Origin: Methylocystis sp.
GTDB lineage: Bacteria; Pseudomonadota; Alphaproteobacteria; Rhizobiales; Beijerinckiaceae
Assembly: GCF_021731785.1 (NCBI RefSeq)
Contig: NZ_JAKFWS010000031.1
Location: 62,001 to 126,000, forward strand
DNA: 64,000 nucleotides
Direction: 5' to 3'
Shown piece after piece: positions 57,003 to 64,000 of the stretch. Position 1 is the stretch's first letter, and each line of letters starts with the position of its first letter. The position numbers and the translations under genes are program-made. A model generated the notes under the pieces. That model worked only from the letters and a program-made list of their open reading frames with translations, was not told the DNA's origin and did not search any database.

Positions 57003-57647
57003 ATGGCCGAGAAGAAGGAGAAGTGGTTGGCGGTTTTGGACGGGATGGCGCGGCCGGGGAATCGGTCTTCGCTGTTTTGGTGGATGTTCGAACATCACGA
57101 CGAGATCGTCGAGGCGACGGCTGGCCAGCGGATGCAGTGGAAGAGGCTGTGCGTGGAATTCGTCGCGATGGGCCTGACCGATACGTCGGGCAGGGGAGTG
57201 ACGGAGGCGAATGCGCGCAAGACGTGGTGGCAGGCGCGCCGCGAAAAAGCCCGCCGGGCAGCGGCGCGCGCGGCGGATGAGGCCAAGCGGGACGCGGCGG
57301 CGGAAGCGAGGAGGAACTATCCGTCGCGCATGCCGCGTGACGTTCGACCGCTGGCGGGCGAACCGGCGCGTCATTCGAACGGGGCGGTGGTCGTCTCGGC
57401 GACGGCACGGGCGTCTCCCTCGGCGTTGCCGATCGCGGCGGCAAAACCCTGGGAGGACCCGAAGCTACCGCCCGAGCGGGCTCGGCACATGCAGGAGCAG
57501 CTGGAGAGGTTGGACCGGGAGCACGAGTGGAATGCTCGGCACGTGAAGCCGCTCAGCAAGGAGAGATACAAAGAGCTCGAACAAGAATTCGGGGTCGAAA
57601 GAGTGCAACAGCGTTTACTACTAAATCGAGCAAGAGAAGAGGGATAG
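57003..57647 (+). CDS. Putative DNA-binding protein, first gene of StbABC/TraKLM-like operon
   Basis: LFWWMFEHHDEIVEATAGQRMQWKRLCVEFVAMGLTDTSGRGVTEANARKTWWQARREKARR; position upstream of ParA-like gene. Confidence 0.5.
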   Translation: MAEKKEKWLAVLDGMARPGNRSSLFWWMFEHHDEIVEATAGQRMQWKRLCVEFVAMGLTDTSGRGVTEANARKTWWQARREKARRAAARAADEAKRDAAAEARRNYPSRMPRDVRPLAGEPARHSNGAVVVSATARASPSALPIAAAKPWEDPKLPPERARHMQEQLERLDREHEWNARHVKPLSKERYKELEQEFGVERVQQRLLLNRAREEG

Positions 57648-57651
57648 ACCA

Positions 57652-58512
57652 ATGTCAACAATTGGAAATTCAACGAATGACCGCCGTCCCGTTCTACTGA
57701 TCGCGGTTGGCCGGCAGAGGTGCGGGAAGACCGTCTTTCTGAATACGACTGTGCAATTTGTGCGCGCGCATGGCGGCAATATGGTGATGTGGAATGCGGA
57801 TACAATGAACCGCACGCACAGTCTTTCTTTGTTTCACAGCGATGTTCTCGAGCCGGGGTCCGCCGATCCGGAGGACGTGAAGGCTTGGCTCGAGGAGCGG
57901 TTCATCGACATGGTGGAGAAACAGTATGACGCCCTGCTCGACGTCGGAGGCGGAGATACGCCGCTGGCGCGCCTCGTAGACGAGGTGCCGATCGTTTCGG
58001 AGCTGGAAGAGCGAGGCGTGCGCGTGGTGCTTGTGCATCTGATCGGCCCGGAAAGGGCGGATTTGGATTATCTCGAGCGTTTTTTGACGGAAAGCCGGCT
58101 CGCGCCGGAGGCGACAATTCTTGTGCTGAACAAAGGTTTGGTGTTGTCGGGACGATCGGACGGTGTGGCGTTCGCGGAGGTGCGGCGACACCCGGCGTTC
58201 CTGGAGGCGGTGGGCGGAGGCGCGGTGGTGGCGACGCTGCCGAGGCTTCCGTGCATGTCGCAAGTGACGGATCGCGGGCTGACCTTCGTGGAAGCGATGA
58301 CCGGGATCGTGAAACCGGGACAAGCGCCGATGTCGTTTTTTGATCAGTCGCGGGTCAAGAACTGGTGGAGCCGCGAACTGCCAGGATTTTTCCTCGAAAG
58401 AATTCCGTCTCTCTGGTTGCCGGATATGCCGGCGCTTCGGGCCGAAGTGGGCGAAGCAAAAGAAGCCAGGAGCCGTCCAAGGAAAGCGGAAGCTCAGAGT
58501 GCGGAAGGATGA
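57652..58512 (+). CDS. ParA/StbB/TraL-like P-loop ATPase
   Basis: RPVLLIAVGRQRCGKTVFLNTTVQF Walker A; DALLDVGGGDTPL. Confidence 0.7.
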   Translation: MSTIGNSTNDRRPVLLIAVGRQRCGKTVFLNTTVQFVRAHGGNMVMWNADTMNRTHSLSLFHSDVLEPGSADPEDVKAWLEERFIDMVEKQYDALLDVGGGDTPLARLVDEVPIVSELEERGVRVVLVHLIGPERADLDYLERFLTESRLAPEATILVLNKGLVLSGRSDGVAFAEVRRHPAFLEAVGGGAVVATLPRLPCMSQVTDRGLTFVEAMTGIVKPGQAPMSFFDQSRVKNWWSRELPGFFLERIPSLWLPDMPALRAEVGEAKEARSRPRKAEAQSAEG

Positions 58513-58528
58513 ACAGGAGGAATGGCGA

Positions 58529-59212
58529 ATGAGTTCGGATAGACAAGCGGTCGCGACGCAGTCGCAAAAAGTCGCAGCGGAAATATCCGCCAGCATAAAG
58601 GAGTGTGAGAAGGCGACGTTGGATTGGGGAGTACAGCCAGATCATCTGGAAGGGCGTTTTGTCGCTTCCTTGTTGACAGCCATCAGAGCTCTCGCGCGCT
58701 TGGTTGCGGCGGCGACATCGGACGTGAGGGACATTGTTCGGGGCGCCAAGGAAGCGGCGGACACCGAGATCGTGAAGCTTCGCGAGGCGAACAAGTTGGC
58801 GGCGTTGACGGTCAGGCAGGCGGAAGTCGTGCAGGAGAGGATTGTCACGAATGTTTGCAAGGACTTGAGCAGGAATCTGCTCTCGGAGTCGCAGCAATGG
58901 CTTGTTCTGACGGAAAAGAACCTCCACCGCAACAGATCTCGGATATATGCAGTGAAGATGACGCTGGCGGCGCTGGCGTTGCTGGGGGCGAGCTTTGCGT
59001 TTGGATACCAGCTTCGGGCCTGGGAGGATGAGCCGGCGGTGCAGTCGCTGGCGCGCTGCATCAAATCGCCGCTGCGAGTTGTTGTCGAGGGCGGGCAGCC
59101 GACGGGCGACTGGACGTGCAAGTTGGACACGTTGGTGCCGCGCACCTGGCGCGAGCTGCCGGCGGACATGCAGCGTCGTTGGCTGTGGCTGTGGCGGTAT
59201 GTGACGGGGTGA
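58529..59212 (+). CDS. Coiled-coil single-TM protein (StbC/TraM-position)
   Basis: MTLAALALLGASFAFGYQL TM; helical N-terminus. Confidence 0.5.
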   Translation: MSSDRQAVATQSQKVAAEISASIKECEKATLDWGVQPDHLEGRFVASLLTAIRALARLVAAATSDVRDIVRGAKEAADTEIVKLREANKLAALTVRQAEVVQERIVTNVCKDLSRNLLSESQQWLVLTEKNLHRNRSRIYAVKMTLAALALLGASFAFGYQLRAWEDEPAVQSLARCIKSPLRVVVEGGQPTGDWTCKLDTLVPRTWRELPADMQRRWLWLWRYVTG

Positions 59213-59306
59213 GGCGCGGGCTTGTGGCGAACGGCGAAGATTGGGGGAGGCGCGCCTCCCCCAATCTGTTTACGTCAGGCGGCATGGAAGGCGTTCGGAG
59301 CGACCG

Positions 59307-59594
59307 TTACTTTACGAATTTCATGATGGCGAAGATGGCGCCGACGAGGGCGAGATTGAAGCCGAAGACCCAGCGCAGGATGTCATACTTCGCGTGAGAA
59401 ATTTCGAGTCTGAGCCGCGCCTCCGTCTCGCCAATGTCGCGTTTGAGTTCGGCGACATCGGTTTTGGTGGCGACGCTTTCGCTGAAGGCGGTTTCGAGGG
59501 CTTCGGCAGAGGCGCGCGCCTGGTCCGGGGTGAATCCACCGCGCGTGAGGCGGTCGATATAGGTGAGGGGGTTGAAGAGAACCTGAGCGCTCAT
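59307..59594 (-). CDS. DUF1640-like coiled-coil membrane protein
   Basis: VLFNPLTYIDRLTRGGFTPDQARASAEALETAFSESVATKTDVAELKRDIGETEARLRLEISHAKYDILRWVFGFNLALVGAIFAIMKF. Confidence 0.75.
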   Translation of the reverse strand: MSAQVLFNPLTYIDRLTRGGFTPDQARASAEALETAFSESVATKTDVAELKRDIGETEARLRLEISHAKYDILRWVFGFNLALVGAIFAIMKFVK

Positions 59595-59686
59595 GGGAAT
59601 GTCTCTAGCATGTTTGGGCAGGCGGCGGGAGGCTATTCGCGGCAAGAAGAAGCAGGCGTGACGGCGACGCCTGCTCCGGCTTTCGT

Positions 59687-59890
59687 TCAGAACGGGATCG
59701 GATGGTCGTTGTTCGCGCCGATTTGTTTCTCGATATCGATATCGGCGAAGAAGGCGTGCTCATCGATTGCCGCCCTGACGGCGCGCGCGTCGGCGAGTTC
59801 GGCGGCGATGATTTTTCGTTCGCGCGGATCGATGCAATCGTTGAGTTCGGCGCGCAGTTCTTCGATGTGGCGTTCGATGTCGTAGCTCAT
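59687..59890 (-). CDS. Small hypothetical protein
   Basis: MSYDIERHIEELRAELNDCIDPRERKIIAAELADARAVRAAIDEHAFFADIDIEKQ. Confidence 0.5.
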   Translation of the reverse strand: MSYDIERHIEELRAELNDCIDPRERKIIAAELADARAVRAAIDEHAFFADIDIEKQIGANNDHPIPF

Positions 59891-59953
59891 TTGCAATCTC
59901 CTTCGTCTCGATGACGAAGGTTGGGCACGAGCGCACGAAGGCCGGGTCGAGGA

Positions 59954-60214
59954 TCGCTTTAGCGACCGCCGGCGGCGGCGAGCGGGGGAACCGATTTTGT
60001 CGAGGGCAAAACTTCAGGTTTTGGTCTCGACAAAATTGGGGGGACCGCTCGTCCTCGAGGCGGCCTGAGCAGCCGTATACTGGGACGTCATAGAGAGAGA
60101 GAGAAGGACGGCCCCGAAGGGGCCGTACCGCATGAGAGAGGCAAGGCCTCTCTCCGACAAAGAGGCATGCGTCGGCATGCGTGAGACTCGAGATATTGCG
60201 CGCCGCCAGCGCGC
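59954..60214. other. Hairpin-dense non-coding region (six inverted repeats)
   Basis: Perfect arms at 59954-59965, 59994-60036, 60108-60126, 60134-60154, 60165-60180, 60198-60214. Confidence 0.6.
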
Positions 60215-60534
60215 GGGAAGAACTTCGCCTCTCCGTCCTCCGCTGGAGTTTCGATATTTTGGGCGGGGGATGGGAGCGCTAGCGAAAGCGATCGTGACCG
60301 GAACGGCCGAGACGGCGCGTGCGCCGGCTCGGGGAGCGTCGCTTGCGGCGCGAGTAGAGCGCGGTTCCGATTTATCGGAATTCGCCAGAACGGCTTCAGG
60401 CGCTCACAAAGACGCATCCATAAAGACACGACTTTTCAGGCGATTTTATCATTCGCGCAATTTGAATGGAGCGTCGGCGGGCGGCGTTTTGGAATTCCGG
60501 CGGGCCGGGAGAGCGCCGACCAGGGACAGAGACG

Positions 60535-61881
60535 ATGGGCATCTTTTATTTGAATGTAGGCTCGGTGCGGCGCTCCGCGGGGCGTCGGGCGGTGGTCGCG
60601 GCGGCGTATTGTTCACGGTCGAAATTGGATGACGAAGGCTTGGGGCGAGAAGTGGATTTTTCGAGCCTGTCGGATCTCGAGCATTCGGAAATTCTACTGC
60701 CGTTAGGGGCTCCGGATCGGTGGCTGGACCGGACGGTCTTATGGAACGAGATTGAGAATGTGGAGGAGCGCGAGAATGCGCAGCTTGCGCGGGAGATAGA
60801 GCTTGTATTGTCGAAGGATCTAGCGATTGACGAGGGGGTGAAACTTGCGCGCGAATTTTTACTTGAGCAGTTTGTCCAGCGGGGAATGATCGTCGACTTC
60901 AATATTCATCGAACGCAAGGGGCGGACGGTGCGCGACGGGGGTATGTGCAAGCGTTGTTTTCGATGCGTGAAGTTTGTGGCGAGGGGTTTGGAAAGAAAC
61001 GGACGGACTGGAAGGAAACGAAACTGTTGTTGAACTGGCGGGAGCGTTGGGCGCAGCTATCGAACATACATTTGCGCGAAACCGGGCGAGATCGGATGAT
61101 CGGGGCGGGTCCGAGCGCGGCGCGTGGCCGGGCGCTCGAACCGCTTCTCGGGGGGCGAGAGTATGAGGCGGAGAATCATGAACTTGGGTGGCGCAACGGC
61201 GAGCGTTTGGCGGCGGAGCCGGGATTGGCGCTGGAGGCGCTGACGCGCGAGGGAGGGACGTTCTCGCGGGGCGAATTGGCGGAATTCGTGAAGGGCAATA
61301 CCGGGGGCGACGAACAATTCAAGATGGCTCTGGCGCGGGTGGAGGCGTCGGTCGATCTTGTCCGGCTGCCGGACGGAGAGGGGTTTAGCACCCGCAAGCT
61401 GATGGGAAGCGTGGCTGGCGCGGGAGCGAACGGCTCGGGTTCGGGTCGCGAAGCCGGCGCGATGGGCGGCGGCGACTCGGGTCGAACGTTGCGCGAGGCG
61501 GTGGCGCTATGGGAGGCGGCGGGGCTTCGGGTTCGCTGGGTGGGCCTAACCTATGAGCTGGCGAAGAAGTTCGAGAAGACGACGGCGATCAAGAGCGTAG
61601 CCGTTCACGGTCTCTTGGGGCGGTGGCAGAAGAAGCGAGAGTTGCTGGCGTCGAATGATGTTCTGGTGGTGAACGACGTGGCGGAGATGAGCGAAAAGCA
61701 GAAGGAGTGGATGTTGAAGGCGGCGCGGGCGGTTGCGGCGAAGCTGGTATTGGTTGACGGAGAGGAATTCGTCGAGATCGACGGCGGCGATATTGGCCTC
61801 GATGCGCAGCAGCTGGCCGCACTGGGCGGCGGGGAGAGGTCGACGGGGAAACCGAAGCGTCAACGAATGGGGCTTTGGTAA
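60535..61881 (+). CDS. TraA/MobQ-type relaxase-helicase homolog with degenerate catalytic motifs
   Basis: RRSAGRRAVVAAAYCSRSKL...GADGARRGYVQALFSMREVCGEGFGKKRTDWKETKLLLNWRERWAQLSNIHL; C-terminal LREAVALWEAAGLRVRWVGLTYELAKK...NDVLVVNDVAEMSEKQ. Confidence 0.8.
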   Translation: MGIFYLNVGSVRRSAGRRAVVAAAYCSRSKLDDEGLGREVDFSSLSDLEHSEILLPLGAPDRWLDRTVLWNEIENVEERENAQLAREIELVLSKDLAIDEGVKLAREFLLEQFVQRGMIVDFNIHRTQGADGARRGYVQALFSMREVCGEGFGKKRTDWKETKLLLNWRERWAQLSNIHLRETGRDRMIGAGPSAARGRALEPLLGGREYEAENHELGWRNGERLAAEPGLALEALTREGGTFSRGELAEFVKGNTGGDEQFKMALARVEASVDLVRLPDGEGFSTRKLMGSVAGAGANGSGSGREAGAMGGGDSGRTLREAVALWEAAGLRVRWVGLTYELAKKFEKTTAIKSVAVHGLLGRWQKKRELLASNDVLVVNDVAEMSEKQKEWMLKAARAVAAKLVLVDGEEFVEIDGGDIGLDAQQLAALGGGERSTGKPKRQRMGLW

Positions 61882-61891
61882 GCGGCGAGGA

Positions 61892-62071
61892 TCAGCCGAG
61901 CGGGGGTCTTGGTTGGGCGCAGCGGCGGTAGGACGCCTTGCCTTTTTTAGGCGCGACGATTTTGACGCGGGCGTCCAGTTTGACGGGGACGCCGGCGTTT
62001 GCGGCGCGCAGGCGCAGAGCGCGGGCGCATGCGTTGCGCGGTCGCGTCTGCGGGTTGGTTTGCTTGGGCAT
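61892..62071 (-). CDS. Small basic hypothetical protein
   Basis: MPKQTNPQTRPRNACARALRLRAANAGVPVKLDARVKIVAPKKGKASYRRCAQ. Confidence 0.4.
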   Translation of the reverse strand: MPKQTNPQTRPRNACARALRLRAANAGVPVKLDARVKIVAPKKGKASYRRCAQPRPPLG

Positions 62072-62171
62072 GGCGGTCTCCTTGCTGAGCGATCTGGCGC
62101 GATGCGCTTGTGCTGTGGCCAGCGGTTCGGCGAAACGAAGGCGGGGACCGGAGGGTCCCCGCCCTGGCGCC

Positions 62172-62750
62172 TCATTCGAAGGCGCTGAGTTCGGCGGCGG
62201 CGGACTTGCGCTCGACGCTGGGTCCTTCGCCGGCGGGCGTGTAGGGTTTCCAATCCTCACCGGTGATTTCGACGTAGGCGGCGGCGGCTCCCTCGGCGGC
62301 GGCGAGCAGAGCGTAAGCCTGCATGGCGAGGTCGGCGGCGAATTTGCGGGCCTTTTCGGCCCGGCTTTCGAAGCCGGAGGGGGCGTCGCGATCCTCGTCG
62401 CGGTGGTCGTTGGCGAGCTTGGAAGTGAGGTCGCGGGCTTCGCTGAGTTTGTTGGTGTAGAAGCTTCCAGCGCCTTGGGCGGACGCGACGTAAGTGCCGA
62501 CGATGCGCTGGAAGTGCATCTTTGTGGCGACCTCGTTGAGCGCCTCGTCGAAAGCGATCCAGGTCTGGCGGAGCATCTGCTCGTGGATGTTGCGGATGCC
62601 GGTGAAGTCGGGAACCGACAGAGCGAAGCTCTGGGCGACTTTCGCTGCGACTGCGTCGTTCGGGCAGATGAGGCGGGCGCGTTCGAGGGAGATTTCGGGA
62701 CGAGCGGGCTTGTTGCGTTTCGCAGCGGACGTTTGGGGACGCTTGGTCAT
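62172..62750 (-). CDS. Hypothetical protein
   Basis: 192 aa helical ORF with ATG 62750. Confidence 0.5.
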   Translation of the reverse strand: MTKRPQTSAAKRNKPARPEISLERARLICPNDAVAAKVAQSFALSVPDFTGIRNIHEQMLRQTWIAFDEALNEVATKMHFQRIVGTYVASAQGAGSFYTNKLSEARDLTSKLANDHRDEDRDAPSGFESRAEKARKFAADLAMQAYALLAAAEGAAAAYVEITGEDWKPYTPAGEGPSVERKSAAAELSAFE

Positions 62751-62911
62751 GATCGTGATCCTGTTCATGTGCGCCGGGGGTTCGCCGGCCCGATGCCGGT
62801 TTGTTTCCCTCGGTGCGGTCCCTGAAAGCCTGGCCTCGAACCGGGACTGCACCCGCAGCCGACGCCTCTTGGGGCGGCGGCGGAGGGCCGAAGCCTTTGC
62901 GGAGGACGGCA

Positions 62912-63025
62912 GGGCGGCGACTATTTTGATTCGCGATGCAAAGCGGTCCGGGCGACATAGAAAGTCCGGCGCTTGCGCCGGTCCGAAAATGGAAGCCCGG
63001 CCGCGGCGGAAAATAGTCGCCGCCC
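62912..63025. other. Structured element: perfect 16-bp inverted repeat enclosing a CUUG-loop hairpin
   Basis: GGGCGGCGACTATTTT (62912-62927) / AAAATAGTCGCCGCCC (63010-63025); inner CCGGCG-CTTG-CGCCGG at 62966-62981. Confidence 0.75.
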
Positions 63026-63343
63026 GCCGTTGCGGTCACGGTTGGCCAGGCTTAGGGACGCAACCAAACCGAGGGGACAAACCGTTGATCGGGTCCGTTT
63101 GGCGGAACCTCAGCGCACGGAGCAACAGCGGATCACAAAGACCAAACGTCGTTCCGAAACATCCCGCTGCGCGACAAGGCCGCCATTGTCCCGGCGATCG
63201 ATTGCCGGCGCTTGCCGAAAGCATTGCCGACCGACGGCGGGGAAAACCCTCGCCCTGCTTCGGCCTCTGCGAAGCCGACTGATCCACCCCCACTGAACTG
63301 GTCCACCTTGAGGTATGTCTTCGGACAGGAGAGGAGGACCGTT

Positions 63344-63622
63344 ATGCCGAGGAAGAGACCAACGCCTGAGGAGATCGTCGCGAAGTTGCGGCAGGTTGAT
63401 GTGCTTGTTTCGCAGGGAAAAAGCGTCGCCGATGCGGTGCGTTCGATTGGAACGACCGAGGTAAGTTACTACCGGTGGCGCAAGGAGTTCGGCGGTCTGA
63501 AGACGGATCAGATCAAGCGGCTGAAGGAGCTTGAAGCGGAGAATGCCCGACTTCGCAAAGCGGTGTCGGATCTGACGCTTGATAAGATGATCTTGGCCGA
63601 GGCGGCGCGGGGAAACTTCTAA
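63344..63622 (+). CDS. IS3-family transposase OrfA
   Basis: MPRKRPTPEEIVAKLRQVDVLVSQGKSVADAVRSIGTTEVSYYRWRKEFGGLKTDQIKRLKELEAENARLRKAVSDLTLDKMILAEAA. Confidence 0.93.
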   Translation: MPRKRPTPEEIVAKLRQVDVLVSQGKSVADAVRSIGTTEVSYYRWRKEFGGLKTDQIKRLKELEAENARLRKAVSDLTLDKMILAEAARGNF

Positions 63623-64000
63623 GCCCTTCGCGCCGCCGGGCCTGCGTTGATCACGTTCGATCCCAGTTGAAAGTGTCCGAGCGCCGGGTCTGCCATGCGC
63701 TCGGACAGCATCGCTCGACGCAGCGGCGTATTCCGGCGGGACGAGAGGATGAGGCGCCGCTGACCGCCGATATCATCGAACTTGCTCGTCAATATGGCCG
63801 GTATGGCTATCGCAAGATCGCCGAGATGCTGCGCACGAGAGCGGGCTGGGTCGTCAATGACAAGCGGGTCGAGCGCATCTGGCGGCGCGAGGGGCTGAAG
63901 GTTCCCGCTAAACAACCCAAACGAGGCCGCCTATGGCTTGCCGACGGCTCATGCCTACGTCTGCGCGCCGAACGCCCCAATCACGTCTGGTCTTACGATT
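63622..64000 (+). CDS. IS3-family transposase OrfB, N-terminal part (runs off window)
   Basis: APLTADIIELARQYGRYGYRKIAEMLRTRAGWVVNDKRVERIWRREGLKVPAKQPKRGRLWLADGSCLRLRAERPNHVWSYD. Confidence 0.88.

Larger units (their letters stand above)
63285..64000 (+). mobile_element. IS3-family insertion sequence, truncated by window edge
   Basis: Terminal-like CCCACTGAACTGGTCCACC before orfA; orfA followed by DDE-type orfB; left boundary approximate. Confidence 0.75.

Noticed and set aside
1-64000. tRNA, rRNA or CRISPR loci
   Set aside because: None recognised by eye; tRNAscan/Infernal would be needed to exclude short RNAs.

Overview
High-GC 64 kb window, probably part of an alphaproteobacterial plasmid or integrated conjugative element (host is inferred, not proven). 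The core (about 10-46 kb) encodes a nearly complete Dot/Icm-like (IncI/MPF_I type) conjugative type IV secretion system: DotA/TraY, TcpQ-like protein, DotI/TraM, DotH/TraN, DotG/TraO, DotF/TraP-like, TraQ-like, IcmD-like, DotN/IcmJ, DotO/TraU, DotD/TraH, DotC/TraI, DotB/TraJ, IcmT/TraK, a lytic transglycosylase, DotM/TrbA and DotL/TrbC. DNA processing (47-62 kb) comprises an apparently intact MobF relaxase-helicase, a three-domain ProQ/FinO protein, an IHF/HU-like protein, a StbABC/TraKLM-like three-gene operon, and an intact ORF for a TraA/MobQ-type relaxase whose catalytic motifs all look destroyed. The left 12 kb is an accessory graveyard: IS66 (8-bp TSD found) inside an IS5 transposase fused to an integrase fragment, an HNH protein, an orphan VbhA-like antitoxin and a TnpB remnant. 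The right end enters an IS3-family element cut by the window edge. The strongest leads are the degenerate TraA pseudo-relaxase, the triple ProQ/FinO protein, an M48-like pseudo-protease inside the T4SS operon, a recurrent ATTCGCGC-type motif upstream of many transcription units, and a hairpin-dense non-coding region at about 59.95-60.21 kb.
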